A stretch of DNA of 64,000 bases from Prosopocoilus inquinatus. Lineage: Eukaryota > Arthropoda > Insecta > Coleoptera > Lucanidae. Of this stretch, positions 12,222 through 23,770 are shown one piece after another; position 1 is the stretch's first letter; every line of letters starts with the position of its first letter. The stretch spans positions 3,844,001-3,908,000 of the forward strand of contig CM069876.1 of NCBI GenBank assembly GCA_036172665.1, written 5' to 3'. Both the position numbers and the translations under genes were made by a program. Below the pieces are notes generated by a model. That model saw only the letters and a program-made list of their open reading frames with translations. It made no database searches and was not told the origin of the DNA.

Positions 12222-12390
12222 TTAAACGTGAGTGACGTATGGCGTAGACGAAGATAATGTCAAAATACTGTCAATTAGTTTATAACCATACAGCAAGTAC
12301 TGCACCTGAGTGTTCGTTGTGGTTAGACCGGAAGTGTAAAAAATGATTTGGTACTTGCTCAATTGGTAGTGTTGAAAGGGCATTGCGAAA

Positions 12391-13640
12391 ATGGCTCATT
12401 TGAGCGAAAAAGACAGAATTTAAATTCTTATTATGGTTGGCTTTGGTGATAAAATACGTAGCCATGAAGAAGCCTGTTAATTGCTGAAACTGGCAGTGTG
12501 AAAGACGGGCCCTCGTCAAGGTCATCCAAGAATTGAGGAAGATACTAGTTTGAACATTCTCTTGGAAGTTCAGAACAACTCCCACACTTACCAGAGATAA
12601 TGCACAGTCGCAAAGTACCTTAAGAAGGAACAACTTCATCCATACCCAAGTAGCAATTTATGGTAAAACCCGGGCACAATTTTCTTGTATGTGAATTGTG
12701 TCGACACTTTTTATAGCACTTCTGCCTCAGTGCAAATTGTGTCCAAAATATTTATGTTTGTGTTTACAAATTTCCAACTTATTGTGTCAAAAAAATGTAC
12801 GTGTCTAAATGGTCACATTTCAAACACATATGTTTAAAATGTCTCTAGTTTGCGTTAGCTTGGAATCTTTAAATACATCTGAGCACAGGTGGGTCGACAC
12901 TAAATAGACTCAGTTTGTCTGATTTGTTTCTTGACACTATGTTTCTATTTTGTTACTGAAATGAGTTGAGTAGACACAATAATTTCTGTATGGGTACATT
13001 TTAAACATAGAATTTCTTTATTGTTTCTACGATGTGTTTGTACGGGCACATACAGATCCGTACGGAAACATTTTACGCACATAATTTCCATTTGGTTTCT
13101 ACAAATGTGTCCTCAAAATCTGGTCAAAGTGTGCCGGATAATGTTAGTTGGGTACAAAGTCCAGTTCTAGTTCAGTTCAGGAACTGAATGAAGACGACCC
13201 CGACTGTCGAATCGAGTTACGGTTACGACATACAGATGCGATAAGAATCCCTCATTTCTCAGCAATATACTTTTTAGCAACGAAGCGACTTTTACAATAA
13301 ACGGTAACGTGAATCGCTATAATTGTAGGTATTGGTCGTGCGAAAATCCTCGATGGGTTCGCTGGGTTACACCCAAATCCAGCAAAAAGTTAGTGTGTGG
13401 GCGGTAATAATAGGAGATCGCATTGTGGGACCTGCCTTTCTGGAGGTAAATTTAAACGCTGAAAGATATTTAGATTTTCTAAGATTTGACCTTGTGCCAG
13501 CATTGATAATGCTGTTTCCAGACAAGGCCGATCCCGATGCGCCTCATCCCAGAATCTGGTTCCAACAAGAAGAAGCACTTCCACATTTTGCCTAGCCTAT
13601 TCGGAGCTACCTCGACGAAATTTTTCCCGGGGATGGATTA
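12391..13640 (+). pseudogene. Tc1/IS630-superfamily transposase pseudogene, split by an insertion
   Basis: A DDE transposase remnant. It starts at ATG 12391 (MAHLSEKDRI) and meets a stop at codon 11. It continues in shifted frames as a helix-turn-helix region (PRIEEDT and the EVQNNSHT word), then LKKEQLHPY up to 12645. After an inserted element it resumes at 13153 with QELNEDDPDCRIE, FSNEATFTINGNVN and WVTPKSSKKLV. A longer open part at 13332-13595 contains VWAVIIGDRIVGPAFLE, then LNAERYLDFLR and RIWFQQEEALPHFA. In relatives the QQ pair is followed by D, a catalytic residue, but here it is E. The frame decays after about 13640 (SYLDEIFPG). Confidence 0.8.
12646..13152. mobile_element. 507-bp non-autonomous element with 3-bp TSD
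   Basis: Inserted in the transposase pseudogene between codons for HPY and KVQ. TAC is duplicated at 12643-12645 and 13153-13155, and the host reading frame closes when the element is removed. The termini are inverted: the left end is CCAAGTAGCAAT and the reverse complement of the right end is CCAACTAACATT. There is no coding sequence. The interior is rich in degenerate GTGTC/GACAC words. A 3-bp TSD fits the PIF/Harbinger group, among others, and I cannot settle the superfamily. Confidence 0.8.
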
Positions 13641-14656
13641 TGCTTTTATTTCAAAAAGTATTTCACTGAAAAATCTCTTCTACTTGATCCCTCATCATTA
13701 CCACTTCGTCTTTTTATATTTTTCTAATTTTGCCAAGCCTTTTCGTTCAGGCCACGTTAATTTTTCCCAAAATTTCAAAAAAATTTCTTCAAGGCTTTTT
13801 TCCGAAATAGTGGAGCACTTCATTTCCATGAGTCGTTTTCCTAGTATACAATGGCATGGTTCAAACTAAAAATTTCCCGGGTCTGCTTATGTCATATTTC
13901 CATGAATTATTACCTATTTTCATTTTTCCTTGATAGGAAACCTTTCTTCACGATTTTTTCTATTTTTCAAATTAGGCATCCATTGTTGCACATCCACATG
14001 ATTTTTTTTGCTCTTTTCTTCACCGTTATTTCAGTATCATTATTACCAGATGGTGGTTCAAGAGATTCTGTGCCATCACCACCTACTACTACTTCCTGCT
14101 CTATAATTTTACTATCGTCACCTACTTTTCCACTTGATATTTGAGGTTCTGTTTTATTTTCGTCACCTGGATTCTTACTTAAACTTTGAGGTTCTATTGT
14201 ACTTGCACCACTTTCTTCAATGCTTTCTGATTTAAAAGTTGTGCTACTATTTCTTCCAAATTCACAATGAAGTTATTTTCGAACGCGTTAGACATATTAT
14301 TTTGATTCATTACGATGATTTCACAGTTATTACTGTCAATGATTTCGTTGTTATTCGTAACAAAATAATTAGTTAGCGATGATCCGATACTACAATCTTC
14401 ATTGACAACCAGTCAAAACTAATTCATGACTATTCGTCCGATTGAGAGCCATAGCCACAACTTTTTCTTGTTAGTTCAGACATTATACTACCTGAAAATA
14501 AATTTCAGTTTAAAAAAATGTAAATTATAACAAAAAATAAATAAAATAAAAAGAAATCGCAAAGGACGTAAGTCCAGCATAAATTCAATTTTCGCTAAAA
14601 AGTGTAGTTATGCGGTTTGTTTGTGTACCCGACGTTATGACGGTTCAAAACGATTA
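13641..14656. other. Unassigned stretch with one minus-strand open frame
   Basis: On the minus strand about 14240-13969 stays open and encodes an acidic, Ser/Glu/Pro-rich segment (for example the phrases ASTIEPQSLSKNPGDEN and VGGDGTESLEPP) followed by a basic KKRAKK. A composition of this type is seen in disordered Gag-like or DNA-binding transposon proteins. No family is recognised and there is no start codon in frame. Two plus-strand frames here (13537-14144) are low-complexity and look spurious. Confidence 0.3.
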
Positions 14657-15948
14657 CGTGCGCTGCTGGAAAATTTTCTGGAATCTAGTAGGTCTAGAAT
14701 TGTTAGCGATTATCAACTGTTATATTTGAAAAATTTGACGTTTTTCGCCTATAATTCTATTGACAGTTCCTATCCAAGTGAACTAGTTTTGTTTGTACAG
14801 CATTTGAGAAAAAGTAATTTTGTGTAAACATGGAAATCTCGCGTGAAAATTTTCGTGCCATGATTTTTTACGATTTCAAATGTGATCTAACGCCGAAACA
14901 ATGCCTCGATCGGTTTCATTTGGCTTTTAGAGATGAAGCACCATCAAAGAGCAGTGTTTATAATTGGTTTGCCGAATTCCAGCGTGGACGTACCTTCCTC
15001 AGTGACGAATTTCGTGAAGGTCGTCCATCAACTTCTGTTGTTACCGCTAATGTAGATGCTGTGCGTGAAATGCTTGAGCGAGATCGACATGTGACATACC
15101 GTGAGATTCAAGCATCCTTACGCATTGACAAGAAACCAATACACCAGATTTTGCATGATCATTTGAACGTACGAAAGCTTTGCAGTCGTTGGATCCCACA
15201 CAATTTAACAGAAGCGCAAAAGCAGGGTTGTGTCAAATGGTGCGGAGAAATGGTCAAGAAATTCAATGGAGGTCGTTCAAATTTAGTTTATAACATCGTT
15301 ACTGGTGACGAAACGTGGATCTATTCGTACGAGCCAGAGAGTAAACAACAATCTACCGTTTGGGTATTTCAAAATGAACCAAAACCAACAAAAGTTGTCC
15401 GTTCACGCAGTGCTGCGAAGCAAATGATTGCTTGTTTCTTTGGTTTAACTGGACATGTAGCAACCGTGGCTTAAGAGGATCGAAAAACCGTGAATGCTGA
15501 TTGGTATACTACGATTTATTTGCCGGAAAGTCATCGATCAAATAAGAAGAAACAATCGAAATCGACGAATTATTCTACATCATGACAACGCCTGCTCACA
15601 CTCAGCCCGTCAAACAGTTGATTTTTTATCCAACAAAAATATTGAATTAATGACTCATTGTCCATATTCACCTGATTTATCACCTAATGATTTCTTTTTG
15701 TCCCCAAATATCAAAAATAAAATGCGTGGTGAGCGATTTTCGTCGGCTGAAGCAGCGGTTGAAACATTCCGGACACTGGTTTCTGAGGTACCATCTTTAG
15801 AGTGGAAAACGTGCTTTAGAAATTGGTTCGAGCGTATGCAAAAGTGTATTGACGTCAAAGCCGAATACTTCGAAAAACAATGATACCGTTTACCAAATTT
15901 CATATGCGTTTTTCATACCGTTTCCAGAAACTTTTCCAGCAGCCCACG
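14657..15948 (+). mobile_element. Near-complete mariner element with TIRs and TA target
   Basis: The ends are inverted repeats. The left one begins CGTGCGCTGCTGGAAAATTT and the reverse complement of the right one begins CGTGGGCTGCTGGAAAAGTT. Both continue TCTGGAA. TA dinucleotides flank both ends (14655-14656 and 15949-15950). The length of about 1.29 kb is normal for a full mariner. It contains a single transposase gene with only two visible disabling changes, so it is one of the youngest insertions in the window. Confidence 0.93.
14830..15883 (+). pseudogene. Mariner transposase, disabled by one stop and one frameshift
   Basis: ATG 14830 opens a helix-turn-helix DNA-binding region (residues 1-110, with PKQCLDRFHLAFRDEAPS and SKSSVYNWFAEFQ). 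It is followed by the linker motif WIPHNLTEAQ and the catalytic region. The first catalytic Asp is in TGDETWIYSYEPES. Translation stops at TAA 15472-15474 where relatives have a sense codon. One extra A near 15526-15529 then shifts the frame, and 15494-15883 carries HHDNACSHSARQT with the second Asp and YSPDLSPNDFFL with the third. There are 34 residues between the second and third Asp, the D,D34D signature of mariner. The normal length would be about 345 residues. Confidence 0.93.
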
Positions 15949-15950
15949 TA

Positions 15951-18059
15951 TGTATATCTTATATATTTTAATATTTTTATCAATTTTATCATTTTTTAAC
16001 CAAATTTTGTCCCAAAGATAAACAAATTTCAATTTTGAATTTAATACGTTTGATAACAAAAGATCTTTGCAATACGTGTGAAGTGATGTATTGCAATTCG
16101 TTTGAGCGAAAAACTACACATAGCTAACAAACTCTACCACGGTTAATTAACTCCGGCCTACAGATAAATTAAGATCTATTTTGAACCCAGGCAGCGTTTG
16201 TGTGTGCACTTGCGATCTGGAAACATTTACGATTACTTTGAACTGCTCAATTAAAACTTGAGTTATGCGAGAAATAATTAGTAATTCGCATAATTTATGT
16301 TAAGTGAAGATCATAGAAATTTCGCTTGTAGTTATTGCCCGCTGCTTTTCGAATTACAGACGCTTCGTGACTTTTATACCGCTCCCTGATTTATGCCGTA
16401 TTTATTTCGAATTCTCTGCGAGGGAAAGCAGAACGCGCTGGATGCCCCATGTTATGTAGTAATAAATAAATTGTGAAAATATGCATTTTTAGTCATTCTC
16501 ATAAGTACTCAGGAACATATGTGATGCTGTATATCTTACATTTAGCTTAGCTAGTCTGAATGCTATGTGTATTATATAATTCGTTCGTACTAGTTTATTT
16601 TGCTTCTTCGCTATCGCCGGTATAGAACTGTGGCATACTGTTTCCGAAAGTTTTCTCATTTCTTGAAAAATGTTTGAATTTCTTTTTGATATCATTCTTC
16701 CCATCTCTTCGAACTTTTCCTGGTAGTTTTTTAATATAGAAGGGATAAGCAAAAAAACTTTAAGGAAATTAAACCCTATTTTAGCGACCACACGTTTAAA
16801 ACAGTTTGACAGTTTTAAAACATTTACATTTCCGACTTGAAACGGTGACATCAAATGACGAAAGATTCGAATCTCATTCATACTGTTTTCAAGCGTCCTG
16901 TGGTGATACCTAAACGTATTTATGGTGAAAGTTTGACATCCATAAACATTGAAACTTGCAACTGGTTAATCTTATTATAATAGGAATGCAACGTTTTATA
17001 GTTAATTGAAAAAAACTGTTTGTTTGATACACTGCACATAACAGCTAACACCGACAGATTGAAAACTTCAAAACATAAGTTTTCACGGCGTTTTCAAGTG
17101 ACGAAATAGCTAATGTGGCTTAAACTATTCTATGAATTACTTTCAACGCCAAAATTTGCCCTTACTCAATGGAGTGAATAAAATAAAAATAGTATCTTAA
17201 AATCAGAACACTTGGAAAGCAGGTATACCATTGCACAAGAAAGACAAAACTACAGATACAAGAAAAGTAAAAATAAAGGTATCAAGGCTTAAAGGTAGCT
17301 ATGCTGCGCAAGTTTCTACATCCATACAAGTCAAGTTAAGAGATTTTAAATGATAACAAAGAAGCATACACAAATAAAGTTAAAAGATTTTAAATGATAC
17401 TTCTTTAGTTGTCCCATTTCACCTTTTAATTTTCTCCCAATTTAGTTGCTATATGAAAATCGAAAACTAGACATTACAGTTCGAAAATACAATTCTACTT
17501 TATTTTATTTTAATGTTAAAGTTCTAATTGAAAACAAAAACATGTAAAAATTAACCTGTTCAAACTGTTCTCTAGTGTTCGCATTTTTATTGCAGCATAA
17601 CAAAAATTCTTCCGAATACTTCAAACGATGGTCTGGATCTTCCCTATTCTGTTTTTCTCTTAACTTATTATGTAAGGTACCACCTTTTAAAATCACCATT
17701 TAACCGAGAGAAAGGCCGATTAAGAAGTTATGGTTGCCATTTAAAAAGTAATAACGTAACATCAGAAAAACAAGTTGCAAATTCGAAGCTCATCATTGGG
17801 ACATCGAAAACGGTAATATATATATATACGAACACAGTTATTGTCTAATCTACGATTTACAGTTTTTGAAAGATTTTCTTTTTCATATTTTATTTTTTTC
17901 TGGCGATATTATAGTAATTCCTTACCTTTTCGCGAATATTTTAAAAACTACCAATCGTAGAATGTTGTTTAAAACGAATTATTTTTTTGGCATTACAATA
18001 TGCAACTTTGCTTTAATTTAAGCTCTTCGTTTCTCTTGCCATTTTCGAGGTCACGATGG
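15951..18059. other. Intergenic stretch with two unexplained minus-strand open frames
   Basis: 16489-16881 (-) encodes 130 residues with no family recognised. 17505-17699 (-) encodes 64 residues. Its section EDPDHRLKYSEEFLLCCNK contains Y-S-E-E-F-L-L, which matches the eIF4E-binding pattern Y-x4-L-hydrophobic. The conserved-looking part ends at CAG|GTTAAT, a possible splice donor. I see no partner exons, so this is only a candidate host exon. The rest shows nothing recognisable. Confidence 0.3.
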
Positions 18060-18560
18060 TTAGTTTCATAATAGCCTGAGTATGGCTCAAATCTTTCTAA
18101 GTTCTTTGTGTTAATCCCATAACAATCCTCAGAATATTTAGATTTAATTCTTCGAAATATCTGTTCCACTTCGCTTGGGGTGACTGGTCAAAAATAAGCA
18201 GATTCGTCAACCATTTTTATGTTAGATATTATGGTTTCAGCTGACTCAGTAGTTTCAGGCAAATTTTGAACAATTTCATCTGCAATCGTAGTAAAAGAAA
18301 AGAGTTAAATTCTTCGCTCGTTGGACTATTTTGGTTTATTCTATCAGCCAGTCTCCTTATTTACTATGTTCCACAGGCTTCCTTGTTAATTCTCTGCTTT
18401 CTGTATACGATGCTAGCTTCGTTTCTTCTTTTCATTTTCCAATTCTCTATTGTAAAATATCTTATAGTTTGATAGATCTGGAAGAAATATTCATTTCCGG
18501 TGGATTTGTTGACTTACTTAGTTTAGTTAGAGGGAATGAGCTGTTGTAGTGATGCTACAG
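18060..18560 (-). pseudogene. Non-LTR retrotransposon fragment (pre-RT/RT N-terminus)
   Basis: On the minus strand broken frames give NPPEMNISSRSIKL, then DEIVQNLPETTESAE, then VTPSEVEQIFRRIKSKYS followed by EDCYGINTKNLE. The last part is the classic segment just upstream of the RT core in Jockey/CR1-type elements, where relatives have a K-S-K-x-S-x-D-x-Y-G-I/L pattern. Several stops and shifts show it is dead. Apparent plus-strand frames at 18266-18549 are shadows of it. Confidence 0.65.
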
Positions 18561-19437
18561 AATATTTAGAAAAGCATCTAACATTTTGTTGGGGTCGTTT
18601 TTATTTATAAGAATGAAAAACGAAAATTATAAGAGGCTTCTACTAAGAGGAATAAAGAAACGAAAAAAATGCACTCAGTTCGTTATACGAGCAACAAAAA
18701 AGCAAATAGCAATTTTTCTAATTAGGAGATAGGTAGATAGGTAAATGTAACCCAACTGAACGCTATAATTACGTCGAAAACAGTTGAAACTTAGTTTGTG
18801 CATACTAATCGGAAAAATGAGAAAATGAAACAACATTTGTGAGTCGATTATTTTGTCGCACTACTAGTGGTTCCTATCAATCTTTTTTGAAAAATGACTA
18901 GATTCTATTAATTATCTGCGCACTTTTTGCAATCATTGTACAAGACCGAGCTGATAGTTTTAGAATCTTTTAAAAACTTTTGCTCTAAAATAATTAGATA
19001 ACCCAATATTTGAACACTTTTAAATTAACATGGGATTTCCTATGTGTGTTAATCAATGCAGCACCCTGCATAAGAAAACACGCCCAAAAAGTATTGAAGG
19101 ATTGAAGAATATCGTATACAAACTTAAATGGATGGCGAAAGATAAAAATTAAAGTAAAACAAAAAACTGTAATTACATGATTTTAGTACCTATTAATTAT
19201 TTACTTTCCTCTGCAGATACGATTTCCTGCCAAACCTAATTACTCAGCGATGACCATTGTGGATAATGAAAAGAAAAAAGATGAATTGTATTTATTATAA
19301 TAGCTAATGTATTCGACTTAAAATACCCCAAAGTAAAATGATAAAACTAACTCTATGTAGAAGGTCAATGAATACACCTTAAATAATATGAATTCATTTA
19401 AAGTACTTGAATGAAATAGGTATATATACAACGTACA
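18561..19437. other. AT-rich intergenic stretch
   Basis: No open frame of interest, no repeat ends and no RNA gene seen. Confidence 0.5.
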
Positions 19438-20925
19438 GAACGGAATTATACAGGGTATCTCAAAACTTCTGTCTTTAAATGAAACTGTAAGTTACTCGTT
19501 ACATAACACATTGATTTTCCAAAACTGAAATTTTTTGTCCAAAAATGAAAAACTGACCTATCACACACGAGCGCAGTCCCTTTGTTTTGAAACCTATGCT
19601 TGGTTTACGACTTGTGTCAGCAATTTATTCCGATAAAAGCAATAAACCCCAATAAAACTTTTTATTTACGCTTAAAAGAACTCGGTCAAGGTCTTATTGT
19701 ATACGAATATGAATCCGACTTGCGGACATCGGCATGTTTATATTTATTTTCAACATGCGATAAGTAAGAACGTTTGTTTACGCAAGTCTTTGTAATAGAC
19801 AATAACAATTATGTTAAAAACGAGTACCTAATCTTCGTTAGATTTTTTCTGAAGTAATTAAACCTCTTCGTACGCTAGTTTTGTAATTGCGTTGAAAATG
19901 CGTGAAATTATTTTTTAATTACCGCACCAATAGCTGCAGAATAAGTATTGCAAGAACAGAAACTATTCCTATTGTGTAAAAACGGAAAGCAAGAATTAGA
20001 GTATGATACGATGAAAAATTTAAATAAATTAGGTTGCTTGTACACACAATAATCTATGGATTCAAAATAAGTGATTGAATAACTTCGCTAGCTTTCAATC
20101 GAACTATATTATTGATTGTTTACATTCCAACACAAAACACATGTTTCTATAAGGATAATATTAAACCTGTGTTTATGCGTCGGCTTAAACCATAAAGACA
20201 AAAGCTCTCGCCTAGTGCAGACGTTTATTTCGTCGTTTATGCGAAGTTTTAATAAAGAAATAAATTTATTTTTACTGTACAAATACAATAAACTTTAGTA
20301 ATCAAAATTGTAAATTGATTATTGGCAATTTACTAATTAATATGATGTAAGAATTTCCACTATCTCGATCGCCTTTAGATTGAATTTTTTAAATTTAACT
20401 GTTAAAGTACGGATTAGCACAAAACTAATCATCAATTAATGCAACACACACAAAATATTTTAAACTATTAACAACTTATCTAGTTATAAAATTTATCTGC
20501 TTTTAAAATTAACAAAAACACTATACTTGACCTGCCTTAAGTACGATATCTGTGCATTAGATCATGGTCTGCTTTTTTATGACTTTTTAAGGCTTCGAAC
20601 GTCGGAGAATAGTTGAAAACCAAGCTCCGCCGGAATATTTAAGCTGCATTCAGCGACCCTCAAACAATTTCTATGAAAAAGTAAAATAATTTTTATCTGG
20701 GTTATTATTGCTGTCTGACCAATAGTTGTATAATAAATTTTGCTTCTTTTCTTGACCACTGTTTGTGGTTTCAATTAAAGACTTGGATTTAGAGATACGC
20801 TGTATATTTTGTTCGATTTGTTTTGAACGAGGCGGCAACGAACTTGTGTGCATTCACGCGTCGCTGCAGCGCTTGACGTTTGCCGTCTCGTTTGCTTTAA
20901 TCGAACAAAATATATAATTCCGTTC
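19438..20925. mobile_element. Palindromic MITE split by a 1.35-kb insertion
   Basis: The outer words are GAACGGAATTATA (19438-19450) and TATAATTCCGTTC (20913-20925), inverted copies of each other. Once the insertion at 19451-20802 and one TA are removed, the left arm reads GGAATTATATATTTTG. This is exactly the reverse complement of the right arm. The palindrome continues inward through TTTTGTTCGAT and a CGAGGCGGCAAC/GTTTGCCGTCTCG pair, with a GC-rich loop near 20845-20870. The original element was about 135 bp and non-coding. Confidence 0.8.
19451..20802 (-). mobile_element. 1.35-kb TA-flanked non-autonomous element, copy B
   Basis: Reverse-orientation copy of 2261-3606. The ends are CAGGGTATCTCAAAACTTC (left) and, on the reverse strand from the right, CAGCGTATCTCTAAATCC. 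Both continue with GTCTTTAA(T/A)TGAAAC. TA flanks lie at 19449-19450 and 20803-20804. The insertion point is proven because the palindromic host element is complete on its other arm. No protein is encoded. The 60-65 residue frames inside (20116-20298, 20577-20853) are incidental. Confidence 0.8.
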
Positions 20926-22734
20926 CTCAGTATAACGCTTTAAAATTCTGCAAACATCTTTATTCAAGAGAGAAAATTGGAAGAAGATAGAGATATCTAT
21001 CTAAAAATGCTCCTACACTTTTAATTCAATAATATACCATGTATTAGAGTGGAATATAAGAGAGAAGAAGTTTTTCATTTGAATACAGATTGTGCGGTTT
21101 TCTCTTAAACAGTAAAAAATGATAATATTTATAATATTAGTAAATTTTCTTGTATGATCCAGATCTCTTATGTCTTCATCACAACACAGAAACTACAAAC
21201 CGGATCGCGTATCAAAATGTTTTATTTGCAATGATCTTGTTTAAAAGCCTGTTCATGCAGTGAGATTTGCGTTCACAGGTATGTACACAACGAGTTATAT
21301 TTCAGTGATTACTGGCAATAAATAATTAATGCAGCTGCATAAATAAGTGCGTCGTGATACAAGAAAGGATGCAGATACGCGGACCGGAATATCGGCGTAC
21401 GGAGTTTCGATTCAATTATACACGAAGCTACATCATAAACAATTCCGGCGAGCAAAAGAAATCCGTAGCGCCTTGTAAGTTGTAGTATTTACAAAACAAA
21501 GATATAGACTGATAAGTTTAAACGACGCCTTTAGTTTATGTTACGTGACACCGGGGGTCGTCTCGTTCACGAGTTGTGAGTGTAGTAGTCGCGAAGAATG
21601 TGTTAAATTTACCGCTGAAACCGCGTGCACCGGTCGGAGTTCCAGCCAAATAAAAATATACGACGAAATTCACCGAGCATAGAAAATCCATTATAAAATA
21701 TTGTATGGAATTTTCATTGTTTACAAGTTTCTAGATATTTTTATTTTTATTTAACATGCAGAACTGAAACTGACAGGATTTATTGATTGGATATGGGTGG
21801 AACGCAAAATATACCCCGAGCGACAGATCCGCTATATATTTCGCTTTGCCAATTATTTTTCGACCTATTTAAGACCCGAATAAACTTCCTCACCACAATC
21901 TCATAACATGGTGAATGTTATAGGACCATTGGCGACGTCAGCAGACAAGCGGTTTACCGCAAACCGCGTCGGGACGCTGCCTAGATCCTTGTTTGCAACA
22001 GTAATTATTATTCATAAACCCCTAACCGAGCTGACCGGGCCAGGCTTGGCCTAAATTAATATCGCGTACTTACACGAAGTATGGATTACAGAAACCCTCG
22101 CGTGAACAACGTAAAATCGACGACAAAACATGGGGTTTTAAAAAATGTCAAAAAATAGCATCTCTGTAATTTTTAATAAAAATTAATTTCACTTTCTCAG
22201 TGAAATTAATAAAAAGATCCACAGAAAAGATTGTATCTATACAAGGATAGTTAATATTTGAAGAATACATATCTGCATCTTTAATTAAATGTAGCCCTTT
22301 GATTTCATAATTTTTTCATAATGTAAAATCTATAATGTATAGTATTATCCATATTATAGCAGAGAGCTCTTACAAAAATAGAAAGAAATATATGTAAAAA
22401 TTAAAAATGCTCCAAAACAGAAGACAGTATCATACAAAATCGGTAATATGTCTAAACGTACTTTAACGAACCGTCTGTGAAGAATGCAAGAAAAGTGTCA
22501 GGTGATCTAATATAATATGTTCATTAAATAGACGGCTTAGAAAGTAAGATTGCTATTAGAAATAATAACAATAACTGAACTGTACCCAAAACTACAAATT
22601 TTAACTGATTAATAAATAACATTTAATACGGTTATTTAGAGTTCCTTAATGTTCCATGTATGAAAACATGACATGGTGCAGTTATCTGATTATAACTGAG
22701 AAGTTTTAGGTCTAGATTTATTTTATTTTGCAAA
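20926..22734. other. Intergenic stretch, no supported gene
   Basis: GC-moderate DNA at about 21250-22130 lacks TE hallmarks and looks like single-copy intergenic DNA. No open frame or motif is recognised. Confidence 0.45.
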
Positions 22735-23015
22735 TAAGAATGGCTTCTTGTAATGGATTACTTTTCAAAGGACGTGGAAGTTGCAAGATTAGAAAATACT
22801 TGTGGAAATACGGTAATAGTTAAATTAATGAAATTAAATCTATGGTTTCTAGATTTGGTATTCCTAAAATAATATATTCAGACAATGGTACACACTTTAA
22901 AAACTCAAACATGAAGAACTTTGTAGAATCTTGGAACTTTGTACACTACACCTAGTCCAAATTATCCAAGATCTAATGAAAATGTAAAAAGACACATAGC
23001 AACAATAAAAACAAT

Positions 23016-23244
23016 TAAAAATTTTGTTGCAAATCGTTTCTGATTGCAGTGAAAACCTCGAGCAGCCTCTGTACAGTTGTTTCAGCCCTATTTGGGGCTT
23101 CTTCAGCAGAAATGTAGCTCGAAATTCCCACTGCTTTAACAGAAAACATGGGGTAGACTTATTATGTAGCGAACCCGCTTCAACTTGTCTATCCTACTGC
23201 AATGTCAGGTCAAAAAGCGATCGTAGGATGTCGCTGTTTCATCT
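23016..23244 (-). mobile_element. 229-bp hammerhead-bearing, retrozyme-like element (copy 1)
   Basis: The insertion in the gypsy integrase is bounded by a perfect 12-bp duplication AATAAAAACAAT (23004-23015 and 23245-23256), and the integrase frame closes across it. It encodes no protein. Read on the minus strand it starts AACAGCGACATCC, holds a hammerhead motif (23067-23111), and ends near GATTTGCAACAAAA. Related copies lie at 41746-42131 and 56951-57075. The frame at 23024-23356 runs through this insert and is not a gene. Confidence 0.85.
23067..23111 (-). ncRNA. Type I hammerhead ribozyme motif
   Basis: Minus strand: stem I TTCTG/CAGAG, core CTGAAGA, stem II AGCCC/GGGCT with a 6-base loop, then GAAA, a short stem III CAACTG with one mismatch, then TA at the predicted cleavage site. 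The core fits CTGANGA...GAAA. Compared with the copy at 42036 it differs in the loop, stem III and the cleavage triplet (GTA instead of GTC), so activity may be lower. Confidence 0.75.
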
Positions 23245-23770
23245 AATAAAAACAATATTAAAAAAAATTGAACGTATTAAAAGAGATCCTTGTTTAACAT
23301 TTCTTGAATACAGAAACACACCAGTTTCCAATGAAATCAATCTCCTAATGAAATGATGATTGGAAGAAAGTTAGGTGGATTTTCATCAATTAATATCGAT
23401 AATAGAAATAAAATAAGAAACTTAGAAATAAAACATAAGTTACAAGAAAGACAAAACATACGAAAATACTACTATGAATAAAATGCTCGTAACTTAAAGC
23501 CATTTCTGTCAAATCAAAAAGTGTTTGTCAGAAAGAAAAAATAAAATAAACCTTTAGAACCGGGAAAAATAACAAAGTTATGTAACAGACCACGTTTTTA
23601 TGAAATACAATTACCTGGTCAAAAAATAAAAATAAAGAGAAACAGCATTCATTTATATGGAGCTCCGAAATAAAAGTTTCATAAGACAAATCGAAATAGA
23701 AAAATGCATAGTGGTGTAAGTAATGACGTAAAAAATGATAAAAAAGATGAAAACAAAAACAACAAATCAA

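Larger units (their letters stand above)
22735..23770 (+). pseudogene. Ty3/gypsy-type integrase region, split by a ribozyme element
   Basis: Remnant of the integrase of an LTR retrotransposon. Broken frames give LLVMDYFSKDVEVA, then SRFGIPKIIYSDNGTHFKN (the catalytic-core segment around the second acidic residue), then IATIKTI up to 23015. After a 229-bp insertion the frame resumes in LKKIERIKRDPCLTFLEYRN, then a variant of the S-P-x-E-x-M-x-G-R-K-L motif (stop at 23356) and a basic tail to about 23770. Multiple stops and shifts are present. No LTRs or upstream pol domains are recognised nearby. Confidence 0.75.

Noticed and set aside
14830..15883. Calling the mariner transposase an intact gene
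   Set aside because: A stop at 15472-15474 and a one-base insertion near 15526-15529 break it, so it is annotated as a pseudogene.
23024..23356. 110-residue plus-strand frame
   Set aside because: It runs across the boundary of a non-coding ribozyme element (23016-23244) into the gypsy remnant, so it is a chance fusion.
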